Of a stretch of 64,000 nucleotides of DNA, positions 1-8,074 are shown piece by piece. How positions within the stretch are numbered: the first letter of the stretch is position 1; each line of letters begins with the position of its first letter. The position numbers were made by a program, and so were the translations under genes. This DNA comes from Clostridia bacterium (GTDB taxonomy: Bacteria; Bacillota; Clostridia; Lachnospirales; Lachnospiraceae), in the NCBI GenBank assembly GCA_026000755.1, contig BNZC01000004.1:1-64000 (forward strand). The letters run 5' to 3'. Under the pieces are notes generated by a model that was not told where the DNA came from, did no database searches, and saw only the letters and a list, made by a program, of their open reading frames with translations.

Positions 1-653
1 ATGGAATAGATACTTTTTATATGTGGTTCAAAAATTTTAATAAAATAACAATCTTCATAAAGAAAACCTTCCAAAAAGCAAATGAGATTTTCTGTAATCA
101 AAGAACGGCGGAATAATTTGCTCCATACCTCCATGCCCCAGATAGTGGGCCAAGTGCTACCGCCATTCATTATGCTTTTTTTATAGTCAGAAAGACCGTT
201 TGTTGGGGTCAGGGTGCGTTTTATGCCATCTGTGGAAGTTTCAACATAGCCGCATTGCACCATATCACAGTCATATTCTGTCGCCTTTTCGTACATCGTC
301 TGATGAAAAGTCGGTTCAATGAAATCATCCTGATCCATAAATCCCACATAGACGCCCCTTGCATACAGCAATCCTGTATTGCGTGCTCCGGCCTGTCCTT
401 TGTTTTCCTCATGCTGTATGGCAATGACCTGATTGGGATATTTCGCCTCAAAAGCCAAGATTATTTCCCAAGTAGCCCCTTGATCCGAAGAAGCATCATC
501 CACGAAAATGAGTTCCAAATGCTCGATGCCAATGGTCTGCTCTTCTAAGCATTTCATGCAGTTTGGAAGAAAGACGGCAGCATTGTAGCAGGGAATGATA
601 ACGGATATAAGCGGATCCAAATGGGGGGGGGTGAAACGGATGTTCGGGTTCAT
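1..653 (-). CDS. Family 2 glycosyltransferase, C-terminal part beyond window edge
   Basis: Transfers a sugar from an activated donor, probably for a cell-surface glycan; cytoplasmic. The frame is open from the ATG at 653 to the window edge (217 full codons). It starts MNPNIRFTPPHLDPL and continues with the GT-A signature SVIIPCYNAA, the VDDASSD loop and a DQDD metal-binding motif, as in the three complete paralogues upstream. RBS AGGAGG lies 5-6 bases before the start. Its N-terminal ~110 residues are nearly identical to those of the neighbours, while the later part (from about residue 130) diverges. A nine-base poly-C tract covers codons 8-11, so a one-base slip would abolish the protein. 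Family is clear; donor and acceptor are unknown. Confidence 0.85.
   Translation of the reverse strand, partial: MNPNIRFTPPHLDPLISVIIPCYNAAVFLPNCMKCLEEQTIGIEHLELIFVDDASSDQGATWEIILAFEAKYPNQVIAIQHEENKGQAGARNTGLLYARGVYVGFMDQDDFIEPTFHQTMYEKATEYDCDMVQCGYVETSTDGIKRTLTPTNGLSDYKKSIMNGGSTWPTIWGMEVWSKLFRRSLITENLICFLEGFLYEDCYFIKIFEPHIKSIYS
623..631. repeat. Poly-G tract (9), poly-C in coding strand of glycosyltransferase
   Basis: Nine G on the plus strand fall at codons 8-11 of the minus-strand glycosyltransferase. The same tract occurs at the same codons in all four paralogues. Confidence 0.95.
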
Positions 654-716
654 ATGAAAGCCTCCTAATTCTAGTTGATTTTGAATAAAAGTATTATTCT
701 AAATGGCGTTATTATC

Positions 717-1793
717 CTAACCGGCATTGATTGCCTTTGATATTGTATTTCTAAATGCAGTTGCTACTACTTGAAATTGTTCCTGTGTATAGTTTTGATT
801 CAAAATAGCAATCAGTTGTTTTACAAACGAATCATCTGCCAAGGCGACAAATGCGGGATTTGATTCAAAATCAGGAAAATGTTTTTTGACAGAATTGGAG
901 AGCAAACAGTACAAATGATAGTAGTTCAGGGGGGAACCCGCAAACCATCCACTAATTTCACCGGCATAAAACTGGAGCAAGTCCCACTCGATTTCTCGGA
1001 GGCAACGATTAAAAAATCCAAGTGACTGATAGTGAGCGATCACAGCCTCGCCGATGATGATAAAATCAGCCAAACAATTTAGGGAAGTGGAAGTAGAAAT
1101 TGAACCGGATATTCGCTGCCAATGATAGAGTGTCTGTTCTATGCAATAGATAGAACTTATAAATGGTCTTATTCTTTCGTTAAAATAATAGTCTTCCAAA
1201 CGGAGTCCTACCGGAAAGATGGCAGCACTTTCGGTCATCAAGGAACGGCGGAATAATTTGTTCCATACTGTCACGCCCCAGATAGTGGGCCAAGTGCTAC
1301 CGCCATCCATTATGCTTTTCTCATAGTTAAAAAAAACTTCTTTGGGAGCGTGGGTACGTATCCTGCCATCCGGGTATGTTTCAACATAGCCGCATTGCAC
1401 CATATCACAGTCATATTCTGTCGCCTTTTCGTACATCGTCTGATGAAAGGTCGGTTCTATGAAATCATCCTGATCCATAAATCCCACATAGACGCCCCTT
1501 GTATACAGCAATCCTGTATTGCGTGCTCCGGCCTGTCCTTTGTTTTCCTCATGCTGTATGGCAATGACCTGATTAGGATATTTCGCTTCAAAAGCCAAGA
1601 TCATTTCCCAAGTAGCCCCTTGATCTGAAGAAGCATCATCCACGAAAATGAGTTCCAAATGCTCGATGCCAATGGTCTGAACTTCTAAGCATTTCATGCA
1701 GTTTGGAAGAAAGGTGGCAGCATTGTAGCAGGGAATGATAACGGATATAAGCGGATCTAAATGGGGGGGGGTGAAACTGATGTTCGAGTTCAT
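717..1793 (-). CDS. Family 2 glycosyltransferase, array copy 2
   Basis: 358-residue GT-A enzyme. SVIIPCYNAA lies at about residues 17-26, VDDASS at 51-56 and the DQDD metal motif at 107-110. The C-terminal half, predicted to choose the acceptor, is specific to this copy, but the last ~35 residues (ILNQNYTQEQFQV) are again shared with the neighbours. RBS GGAGA lies before the ATG at 1793. The gap to the upstream paralogue is only 17 bases, so the array is probably one transcript. Poly-C (9) spans codons 8-11. Likely role is assembly of surface polysaccharide or glycoprotein glycan; the substrate cannot be read from the sequence. Confidence 0.9.
   Translation of the reverse strand: MNSNISFTPPHLDPLISVIIPCYNAATFLPNCMKCLEVQTIGIEHLELIFVDDASSDQGATWEMILAFEAKYPNQVIAIQHEENKGQAGARNTGLLYTRGVYVGFMDQDDFIEPTFHQTMYEKATEYDCDMVQCGYVETYPDGRIRTHAPKEVFFNYEKSIMDGGSTWPTIWGVTVWNKLFRRSLMTESAAIFPVGLRLEDYYFNERIRPFISSIYCIEQTLYHWQRISGSISTSTSLNCLADFIIIGEAVIAHYQSLGFFNRCLREIEWDLLQFYAGEISGWFAGSPLNYYHLYCLLSNSVKKHFPDFESNPAFVALADDSFVKQLIAILNQNYTQEQFQVVATAFRNTISKAINAG
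1763..1771. repeat. Poly-G tract (9) in glycosyltransferase copy 2
   Basis: Nine G on plus, poly-C at codons 8-11 of the coding strand; the frame is intact as given. Confidence 0.95.
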
Positions 1794-1810
1794 AGTAAGT
1801 TCTCCTAGTG

Positions 1811-2884
1811 TTAGTGGATATACATCTGTATAAGAATTTCTTTTAATTCTGCTGCCAGTACTTGAAACTGTTCCTTTGTATAGTTTTTGTTCAAGATAGA
1901 AAGTAAGGTTTTTTCCTTGGCATTCTCCGACTGTGCTAAGGCAGGATGGTTTTCATAGTCAGGAAAATACCTTTGCACAGAGTTGGACAGTCGCAGGTAA
2001 TGAGGGTAGTCAAGCAGATCCAGCAGAAACAGGGTTGACATGGATTCACCATAGGAAAATAAAAATTCGCCCTGAATTTGCAGATAGAAACGTTCCAAAA
2101 GTCCCAGTGACTGATAGTGTGAGAGTAAAGCATCTTCAATTTCAATGAAATCAAATAAGTGTTGTGTTTTTGAGGAATCAGAAAAGGAAGTAGCGGTTTC
2201 ATGGCGTTTCCAATGGTATAAGGCTTGTTCAATGAAATAGATGCTTTTTATGAATGGGTTTAGGCATTTGTTAAAGAAATAATCTTCCAAAAGAAGACTT
2301 TCCGGAAAGCAGATTGTATGTTCTGTAATTAAAGCATGGCGGTATAGCTTATTCCATAGGGGAGTGTCAATGTCAAAATGCCAAGAGGGTCTTCCGTCTA
2401 CTACACTTTTGTCGTAACGAATAAAACCCTCCTTGGGGCAATGGAGATCGTTGGTAGCATTGGGAAGTTCACGCACATAGCCACACTCTACCACATCACA
2501 GTCATATTCTGCTGCTTTTTCGTACATGATTTGATAAAAGGACGAATCTATTCCATCGTCTGTATCCATAAAACCCACATAGATGCCTTTTGCATATAGC
2601 AGTCCGGTATTACGTGCACCGCCTGCGCCGGTGTTTTCCTCATGTTGTATGGCAACAACCTGATTGGGATATTTCGCTTCAAAAGCCAGTATAGCATCCC
2701 AAGTTGCACCTTGATCCGAAGAAGCATCATCCACGAAAATGAGTTCCAAATGCTCGATGCCAATGGTCTGCTCTTCTAAGCATTTCATGCAGTTTGGAAG
2801 AAAGGCGGCTGCATTGTAGCAGGGAATGATAACGGATATGAGTGGGTCTAAATGGGGGGGGGTGAAACTGATGTTCTGGTTCAT
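1811..2884 (-). CDS. Family 2 glycosyltransferase, array copy 3
   Basis: 357 residues. The N-terminal GT-A fold matches the other copies (SVIIPCYNAAAF, VDDASSDQG), but the metal motif region reads DTDD instead of DQDD and is followed by GIDSSF rather than FIEPTF. This suggests an altered donor or acceptor site. The C-terminal domain is unique apart from a shared tail (LLSILNKNYTKEQFQV) that closely matches copy 4. RBS GGAGA precedes the ATG at 2884. It lies 11 bases downstream of copy 4. Poly-C (9) is at codons 8-11. The pattern of shared ends and a variable middle points to past recombination among copies. Confidence 0.9.
   Translation of the reverse strand: MNQNISFTPPHLDPLISVIIPCYNAAAFLPNCMKCLEEQTIGIEHLELIFVDDASSDQGATWDAILAFEAKYPNQVVAIQHEENTGAGGARNTGLLYAKGIYVGFMDTDDGIDSSFYQIMYEKAAEYDCDVVECGYVRELPNATNDLHCPKEGFIRYDKSVVDGRPSWHFDIDTPLWNKLYRHALITEHTICFPESLLLEDYFFNKCLNPFIKSIYFIEQALYHWKRHETATSFSDSSKTQHLFDFIEIEDALLSHYQSLGLLERFYLQIQGEFLFSYGESMSTLFLLDLLDYPHYLRLSNSVQRYFPDYENHPALAQSENAKEKTLLSILNKNYTKEQFQVLAAELKEILIQMYIH
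2854..2862. repeat. Poly-G tract (9) in glycosyltransferase copy 3
   Basis: Nine G on plus, poly-C at codons 8-11 of the coding strand. Confidence 0.95.
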
Positions 2885-2895
2885 GGTAAGTTCTC

Positions 2896-3960
2896 CTAAG
2901 TATACATCTGTGTGAGGATTTCTTTTAATTCTGCGACTAATACTTGAAATTGTTCCTCTGTATAGTGTTTGTTCAGGATCGAAAGTAAGGTTTTTGCTGT
3001 GGCATTTTCCGGGTTGGTAAAGGCAGGGTGGTCTAAAAAAAACGGAAAATACTTTTGGACAGAATCGGAAAGCAGTCGATATAAGGGATAGTCAAAACTA
3101 GCGTTTATCAAGCGACTAGATAATGCATGGAAATAAAAAAGTAATATTTGCCACTCGGTTTGTAGATAGTAACGTTCAAAAATACCCAAGGATTGATAAT
3201 AGGAAATCAACGCATTTCCAATCGTGATGAAATCAGTCGTATGTTCTTTCGATAGGGAGAAACTAGTGGAAGCTTCATGTACTTGCCAGTGATAAAGTGC
3301 GTCTTCGATGGAATAGAGTCTTTTTATATAGGGTTCAAGCATTTTGATAAAGTAATAATCTTCGCAAAGCAAACCGTCCGGAAAACATATGGAATTGGGG
3401 GTAATCAAAGAACGGCGGAATAATTTGTTCCATACTGTCACGCCCCAGATAGTGGGCCAAGTACTCCCACCATTCATTATGCTCTTTTCATAGTTCTCAA
3501 AATTTTCTCTTGGAGCCTGGGTACGGATAATCTGACCTGACAATATTTCAATATAGCCGCATTGCACTACATCACAGTCATATGCCGCCGCCTTTTCATA
3601 CATCGTCTGATGAAAAGTCGGTTCAATGAAATCATCTTGATCCATAAATCCCACATAGACGCCCCTTGCATACAGTAATCCTGTATTGCGTGCTCTGGCC
3701 TGTCCTTTGTTTTCCTCATGCTGTATGGCAATGACCTGATTGGGATATTTCGCCTCAAAAGCCAGTATAGCATCCCAAGTTGCACCCTGATCTGAAGAAG
3801 CATCATCCACGAAAATGAGTTCCAAATGCTCGATGCCAATGGTCTGCTCTTCTAAACATTTCATGCAGTTTGGAAGAAAGACGGCAGCATTGTAGCAGGG
3901 AATGATAACGGATATGAGCGGATCCGGATGGGGGGGGGTGAAACTGATGTTCTGGTTCAT
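2896..3960 (-). CDS. Family 2 glycosyltransferase, array copy 4 (first of the array)
   Basis: 354 residues, the 5'-most of the four paralogues in the direction of transcription. It carries the GT2 motifs SVIIPCYNAA, VDDASSDQG and DQDD. The central part (residues ~110-190, including STWPTIWGVTVWNKLFRRSL) is shared with copy 2, whereas the tail (LLSILNKHYTEEQFQV) is closest to copy 3, so the gene looks mosaic. RBS GGAGA precedes the ATG at 3960. It follows the cyclophilin gene on the same strand by 65 bases and may be read from the same promoter; no separate promoter is obvious. Poly-C (9) lies at codons 8-11. Confidence 0.9.
   Translation of the reverse strand: MNQNISFTPPHPDPLISVIIPCYNAAVFLPNCMKCLEEQTIGIEHLELIFVDDASSDQGATWDAILAFEAKYPNQVIAIQHEENKGQARARNTGLLYARGVYVGFMDQDDFIEPTFHQTMYEKAAAYDCDVVQCGYIEILSGQIIRTQAPRENFENYEKSIMNGGSTWPTIWGVTVWNKLFRRSLITPNSICFPDGLLCEDYYFIKMLEPYIKRLYSIEDALYHWQVHEASTSFSLSKEHTTDFITIGNALISYYQSLGIFERYYLQTEWQILLFYFHALSSRLINASFDYPLYRLLSDSVQKYFPFFLDHPAFTNPENATAKTLLSILNKHYTEEQFQVLVAELKEILTQMYT
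3930..3938. repeat. Poly-G tract (9) in glycosyltransferase copy 4
   Basis: Nine G on plus, poly-C at codons 8-11 of the coding strand. Confidence 0.95.
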
Positions 3961-4025
3961 GATAAATTCTCCTATAATCGGATTGATGGAACAGAGTACG
4001 CCCCTCTTAATTTCAATCGGTTTGC

Positions 4026-4553
4026 TTATCTCCCGGTCTTCTGCGGCGCAGGGTATTCCTCTCCAAAGGTATCCACCGTAACACGGGCAATCACCTGATC
4101 CGCAAGGGGGCGATCGGACGAATTTCTCTTACTCTCGGCGATTTTATCGACAACGTCAAGTCCCTCTGTAATCTTCCCAAAGGCGGCATAAGAACCATCT
4201 AAGTGGGGAGAATCCTTGTGCATGATAAAAAACTGGGAACCTGCAGAATTAGGCATCGAAGAACGAGCCATGGACAGTACACCTGCGGTATGAATGAGAG
4301 AATTGGGAAAGCCATTCATTAAAAATTCACCGGAAATGCCGTAACCGGGACCTCCCATACCGTTGCCATCGGGGCAACCGCCCTGAATCATGAAACCGGG
4401 AATGACACGATGAAAAATCAGCCCGTCATAGAAGTTTTGTTGTATCAAAGAGATAAAGTTATTTACCGTATTTGGGGCGATTTCAGGATAAAGTTCTGCT
4501 TTCATCACCTCGCCGTTTGCCATTTCAAAAGTTACCAGTGGATTTTTTGCCAT
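4026..4553 (-). CDS. Cyclophilin-type peptidyl-prolyl cis-trans isomerase
   Basis: Catalyses cis-trans isomerisation of Xaa-Pro bonds; no signal peptide is seen, so it is likely cytoplasmic. The 175 residues cover one cyclophilin domain with the hallmark FHRVIPGFMIQGG, then GPGYGISGEF, the active-site stretch LSMARSSMPNSAGSQFFI, and HLDGSYAAFGKITEGLDVVD. The length suits the single-domain bacterial form. RBS AAGGAG lies 7 bases before the ATG at 4553. It is transcribed divergently from the SSB-like gene and heads toward the glycosyltransferase array. Assignment is secure; a link to the glycosyltransferases is only positional. Confidence 0.95.
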   Translation of the reverse strand: MAKNPLVTFEMANGEVMKAELYPEIAPNTVNNFISLIQQNFYDGLIFHRVIPGFMIQGGCPDGNGMGGPGYGISGEFLMNGFPNSLIHTAGVLSMARSSMPNSAGSQFFIMHKDSPHLDGSYAAFGKITEGLDVVDKIAESKRNSSDRPLADQVIARVTVDTFGEEYPAPQKTGR

Positions 4554-4879
4554 TTTTTTCTCCTTCTTTCTTTGCGTTTATATAACATAATTAAGCCCAT
4601 TTTTTCGGGCGATACCCGAGCAATGATGGGGCAGACCCTGCTGCTCGAGTGAATTATGGTCGGGCAGATTCCTCATACAATTATACAGGAAAACCAAAGT
4701 TTCGTAAAGAAAAATATTTAATCGACAAAAAGCGGAAAAAAATTTTCGGATAAAATGCTATTGTTGTTATGTTGTTCTACATACCGTTGTGTTAGAATAA
4801 GATATAGATACCACAAGAATCGATATGCCATCGATATACAAACGCCTAAAGATGGGCGAGAGGAAGGAGAAATAAATTC
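4554..4879. other. Divergent intergenic region, 326 bases
   Basis: It separates the minus-strand cyclophilin gene from the plus-strand SSB-like gene and must hold promoters for both, but no pair of -35/-10 boxes is convincing. It contains a small stem (GGGCGATACCC and neighbours near 4607-4618) and, at 4629-4641, the sequence GGGGCAGACCCTG. That motif recurs near 40845-40857 and, in reverse-complement form, near 44873-44887. The plus-strand RBS is AAGGAG at 4864-4869. Confidence 0.6.
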
Positions 4880-5509
4880 ATGGCAGATAAAATTTTCGAG
4901 AACAATCAGGTGACAATCACAGGGGAAATCCTAACGGATTTTTCCTACAGCCACGAGGTCTTTGGGGAAGGCTTCTATCTGGTGGAGGTTGCGGTCAATC
5001 GGCTGAGCAATTATGCGGACACCATTCCCTTGATGATTTCAGAGCGGCTCATTCAAACGGAAAAGAGCTATATCGGACGTTACATCAAGGTCAGCGGGCA
5101 GTTTCGCTCCTATAATCGCCACGAAGAGAAGAAAAACCGCTTGGTGCTTTCTGTTTTTGTGCGGGAATTGGAATTTGTAGAGGAAATGCCGGACGGTGAA
5201 AGAAGCAATCAGATTTTCATGGATGGCTATATTTGTAAAGATCCAATTTATCGAAAGACGCCCTTAGGGCGGGAAATAGCAGACCTTTTAGTGGCGGTAA
5301 ACCGTTCCTATGGGAAATCAGACTACATACCTTGCATTTGTTGGGGCAGAAATGCCAGATACGCTTCCGGCTTTGAAATCGGCGGTCATGTGCAGATTTA
5401 CGGCAGGATACAAAGCAGGGAGTATTTGAAGAAAATGTCGGAGGATGAGGCGCAAAAGCGGATTGCCTATGAGGTGTCCGTGAGCAAGATAGAATATTTG
5501 GAAATATAA
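4880..5509 (+). CDS. Single-stranded DNA-binding protein-like, two tandem OB folds
   Basis: 209 residues that read as two successive OB-fold (SSB/PriB-like) halves. The first (about 7-100) runs from VTITGEIL to LSVFVRELEFV. The second (about 108-209) begins NQIFMDGYICKDPIYR and contains ADLLVAVNRSYGKSDYIPCICWGR, the classic SSB core (interrupted here only by wording). There is no acidic C-terminal tip of the DDDLPF type, so it is not the main replicative SSB. RBS AAGGAG lies ahead of the ATG at 4880. The role may be a specialised replication or recombination accessory. The fold call is fairly sure; the function is inferred. Confidence 0.7.
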   Translation: MADKIFENNQVTITGEILTDFSYSHEVFGEGFYLVEVAVNRLSNYADTIPLMISERLIQTEKSYIGRYIKVSGQFRSYNRHEEKKNRLVLSVFVRELEFVEEMPDGERSNQIFMDGYICKDPIYRKTPLGREIADLLVAVNRSYGKSDYIPCICWGRNARYASGFEIGGHVQIYGRIQSREYLKKMSEDEAQKRIAYEVSVSKIEYLEI

Positions 5510-5589
5510 TGTTATTGTTTGGAGAGAAAACATGGAACCCTACTTTCAACTAGAAAGTGACGAAATATAAGCAGTTTATTATTATGTAT

Positions 5590-5618
5590 TTGCATTTTTT
5601 CTCGAAATATGGTATCCT
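5590..5618 (+). promoter_or_regulatory. Sigma-A promoter for the cobA-dap segment
   Basis: TTGCAT at 5590-5595, a 17-base spacer and TATCCT at 5613-5618. It lies about 100 bases upstream of the adenosyltransferase start and is the only good match in the gap after the SSB-like gene. Confidence 0.5.
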
Positions 5619-5652
5619 TACTTACATAAGATCCTTCTAAGGGATTTTATAG

Positions 5653-5707
5653 CAGTTTCGCATAAATTGGCCGGTGGATTTTCATTGCTGCTGTCATGCG
5701 AAACTGT
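5653..5707 (+). other. Leader inverted repeat ahead of cobA-type gene
   Basis: CAGTTTCGCAT near 5653-5663 is matched by ATGCGAAACTG near 5696-5706, giving an 11-bp perfect stem with a ~32-base loop just upstream of the GGAGG of the next gene. It may be a leader structure affecting translation; no riboswitch class is recognised. Confidence 0.45.
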
Positions 5708-5724
5708 TACATGGAGGTAGTTAC

Positions 5725-6237
5725 ATGGGTAAAGGAAGCATTAGTGTCTATTATGGAGAGGGAAAAGGAAAAAGCTCATCAGCCGTAGGCTATGCCGTTC
5801 GCGTGGCGGCAATGGGCAAGAGCAGCATTATTATCCAATTTCTGAAAGAAAAGAAGGAGGGCGATGAATATCGAAAGCGTTTAGAGCCGGAGATACGTTT
5901 CTTTCGTTTTGAGAAATCGTCAAAGAACTTCGATGACCTTTCCGAAGAAGAAAAATACGAAGAAGCAAAGAACATTAAGAATGGATTTCAGTTTGCAAAA
6001 AAGGTGTTGCAGACAGGAGATTGTGATGTGCTGATTCTGGATGAATTTCTGGGACTGTTGGATCATCACTTGATGACAAAAGAGGAACTTAAGCTTTTGA
6101 TTGCTGCAAAATCGGAAGAGACAGAGATGATTTTCACAGGACGTGTCATGAATCCGGATTTGGAGGAATATGTGAACTGCATTTACCATATAAAGGCGGA
6201 GCGGTGTGACACAGAGTGTTGTCAAAAGCTGGATTGA
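5725..6237 (+). CDS. cobA: CobA-type cob(I)alamin adenosyltransferase-like P-loop protein
   Basis: 170 residues from the ATG at 5725, chosen because GGAGG lies 8 bases upstream; an earlier in-frame ATG lacks an RBS. The P-loop YYGEGKGKSS follows the start, then GYAVRVAAMGKSSIIIQFLK and the Walker B-like DVLILDEFLGLLDH, as in CobA/BtuR enzymes that transfer the adenosyl group of ATP to corrinoid. It is cytoplasmic. It sits 16 bases before dapA and is probably co-transcribed with it. In some Clostridia such small CobA-like proteins occur without other cobalamin genes, so a different nucleotide-dependent role is possible. Confidence 0.75.
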   Translation: MGKGSISVYYGEGKGKSSSAVGYAVRVAAMGKSSIIIQFLKEKKEGDEYRKRLEPEIRFFRFEKSSKNFDDLSEEEKYEEAKNIKNGFQFAKKVLQTGDCDVLILDEFLGLLDHHLMTKEELKLLIAAKSEETEMIFTGRVMNPDLEEYVNCIYHIKAERCDTECCQKLD

Positions 6238-6253
6238 AGAGAGGAGCAGACAA

Positions 6254-7138
6254 ATGGCATTATTTGAAGGAGCCGGTGTTGCAATTGTTACACCTATGCA
6301 AGATAATTATGAGTTGGATTTTGCGAAATTAGAGGAATTGATTAATTTTCAGATTGCAAATGATACGGATAGCATTATCATTATGGGAACCACGGGAGAG
6401 GCCTCTACCATGTCGGAAGAGGAGCATATTGAGTGCGTTCGCATGGCGGTTTCTATTACAAACAAGCGCATACCTGTGATTGCAGGAACCGGTTCCAATG
6501 ATACAAAGACGGCACTCCACCTTGCAAAGAGCGCACAGGGAGCAGGAGCGGACGGATTGCTTGTGGTGACCCCCTATTACAACAAGGCAACACAGGGCGG
6601 TTTAATCCGGTATTACAACAGGATTGCGGCAGCTGTGGATTTGCCCATCATTTTGTATAATGTACCCAGTCGCACCGGATGCAATATCGCACCGGAAACA
6701 ACGGCGAAGTTGGCAAAGGATGTAGAGAACATCGTAGGAATCAAGGATGCCACAGGTGATGTCACCAATGCCCTTCGTATTATGCAGTTGACAGATGGGG
6801 CATTTGATCTGTATTCGGGGGAGGATGGACAGGTGATTCCCTTCCTTGCGGCAGGAGGCATTGGCGTGATTTCCGTGCTGTCCAATATCGCACCGAAATT
6901 CACCCATGACATGATTGTGTCTTACTTGAATGGAGATAGGAAAAAGGCACTTGATATGCAGTTAAAGGTACTGTCCTTGTGTGATGCGTTGTTTTGTGAG
7001 GTGAATCCTATTCCGGTAAAGACGGCGCTTAATCTAATGGGCATGGAAGCAGGCCCTCTTAGAGAACCCCTTACCCCCATGGCAGTGGCAAATGAAGAAC
7101 GCTTAAAGACGGCAATGAAAGAATTTGGCTTGCTGTAA
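6254..7138 (+). CDS. dapA: 4-hydroxy-tetrahydrodipicolinate synthase
   Basis: Condenses pyruvate with aspartate semialdehyde, the first committed step of diaminopimelate and lysine synthesis. 294 residues from the ATG at 6254, chosen for GAGGAG 8-10 bases upstream. Motifs include MGTTGEASTMSEEEH (substrate loop), TPYYNKATQGG with the catalytic tyrosine, YNVPSRTG, and GIKDATGD with the Schiff-base lysine at about K164. Length matches the family. dapB follows after 97 bases, separated by a strong nested hairpin that may tune expression of the distal gene. Spore formers also use this pathway for dipicolinate. Confidence 0.96.
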   Translation: MALFEGAGVAIVTPMQDNYELDFAKLEELINFQIANDTDSIIIMGTTGEASTMSEEEHIECVRMAVSITNKRIPVIAGTGSNDTKTALHLAKSAQGAGADGLLVVTPYYNKATQGGLIRYYNRIAAAVDLPIILYNVPSRTGCNIAPETTAKLAKDVENIVGIKDATGDVTNALRIMQLTDGAFDLYSGEDGQVIPFLAAGGIGVISVLSNIAPKFTHDMIVSYLNGDRKKALDMQLKVLSLCDALFCEVNPIPVKTALNLMGMEAGPLREPLTPMAVANEERLKTAMKEFGLL

Positions 7139-7162
7139 GGATATTTTATAAAAATACACATA

Positions 7163-7218
7163 AAAAGAAACTGCACAGATGTGTTGCCAAAGCGTAACGC
7201 TTGGTGGCAGTTTCTTTT
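7163..7218 (+). terminator. Nested hairpin between dapA and dapB (attenuator or terminator)
   Basis: An outer stem of 12 bp (7163-7174 with 7207-7218, AAAAGAAACTGC/GCAGTTTCTTTT) encloses an inner stem CCAAAGCG-TAA-CGCTTGG at 7187-7204. The distal arm is T-rich and ends only a few bases before the dapB RBS, so it could partly terminate or affect dapB translation. Confidence 0.55.
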
Positions 7219-7235
7219 CAATGGAGGATAAACAA

Positions 7236-8000
7236 ATGACAAGAATTATTATGAATGGCTGTAATGGAAAAATGGGCAAGGTCATAAGCGAATTATGCAA
7301 AGGGGACAGCGAAGCCGTCATTGCGGCGGGCATTGACGTTGGGGGGGGGATACAAGAGGACTATACGGTGTATGCCAATCTTACAGACTGTGATGTAGAG
7401 GCGGACGTGGTCATTGATTTTTCGTCACCCAAGGCAATGGATGCGCTGTTTGCCTATTGTGAAAAGAAACATCTGCCCTTGGTACTTTGCACAACGGGCT
7501 TATCCGAAGAACAAAATCTCTCTGCGAGGGAGCTTTCTAAAAAAGTGGCGGTTTTGCAGTCTGCCAATATGTCCTTGGGGATTAACCTCTTGTTGTCGCT
7601 GATTCAGGAGGCGGCACAGATTTTAGCCCCTGCGGGTTTTGACATGGAAATTATAGAAAAACATCACAGACAAAAAGTGGATGCCCCAAGCGGAACGGCA
7701 CTTGCCTTGGCGGATTCCTTAAATCAAGCATTAACGAAACCCTATGTCTATAACTACGACCGCAGCAAAGAACGTCAACCAAGAGCCGAACAAGAAATCG
7801 GTATACAAGCGGTACGCGGTGGCACGATAGTGGGAGAACATGAAGTGATTTTTGCGGGGATAGATGAGGTCATTAGCTTTTCCCATACGGCTTACTCAAA
7901 AAATATCTTTGCTAAGGGAGCGGTAGAGGCGGCGAAATTTTTGAATGGTCAGTCGGCAGGGTTTTATGGGATGGCGGATGTGATCGGTGGGAAGAAGTAG
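7236..8000 (+). CDS. dapB: 4-hydroxy-tetrahydrodipicolinate reductase
   Basis: Reduces the dapA product with NAD(P)H. 254 residues from the ATG at 7236, preferred over an upstream in-frame ATG because GGAGG lies just before it and the N terminus then begins with the dinucleotide-binding sequence IIMNGCNGKMGK. The catalytic block EKHHRQKVDAPSGTA is intact, as are VIDFSSPKA and the C-terminal FAKGAVEAAKFL. A nine-base G tract at 7341-7349 encodes part of DVGGGIQE near residue 37. Length is slightly below the E. coli enzyme, normal for Firmicutes. Confidence 0.96.
   Translation: MTRIIMNGCNGKMGKVISELCKGDSEAVIAAGIDVGGGIQEDYTVYANLTDCDVEADVVIDFSSPKAMDALFAYCEKKHLPLVLCTTGLSEEQNLSARELSKKVAVLQSANMSLGINLLLSLIQEAAQILAPAGFDMEIIEKHHRQKVDAPSGTALALADSLNQALTKPYVYNYDRSKERQPRAEQEIGIQAVRGGTIVGEHEVIFAGIDEVISFSHTAYSKNIFAKGAVEAAKFLNGQSAGFYGMADVIGGKK
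7341..7349 (+). repeat. Poly-G tract (9) in dapB
   Basis: Encodes consecutive glycines in an intact frame of an essential biosynthetic gene. Confidence 0.95.
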
Positions 8001-8002
8001 AG

Positions 8003-8046
8003 AGAGCGTGTAACTCTCCATAACAGTTTGGAGGGTTACACGCTCT
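8003..8046. terminator. Convergent terminator between dapB and htpG
   Basis: 18-bp arms (8003-8020 and 8029-8046) with one mismatch and an 8-base loop, placed between two genes that face each other. T runs are weak on both strands. Confidence 0.75.
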
Positions 8047-8074
8047 TTGAGATAATTGGAATAGTCAGATTTTC

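Noticed and set aside
255..548. Plus-strand open frame opposite the first glycosyltransferase (similar one at 1350-1628)
   Set aside because: It is antisense to conserved glycosyltransferase codons, repeats wherever the paralogues repeat, and has no RBS.
5653..5707. Cobalamin riboswitch before the CobA-type gene
   Set aside because: The leader is too short and lacks the B12-box; only a simple stem is seen.
7179..7235. Earlier start for dapB
   Set aside because: It would place the hairpin inside the coding region and add residues not found in DapB; GGAGG directly precedes the ATG at 7236.
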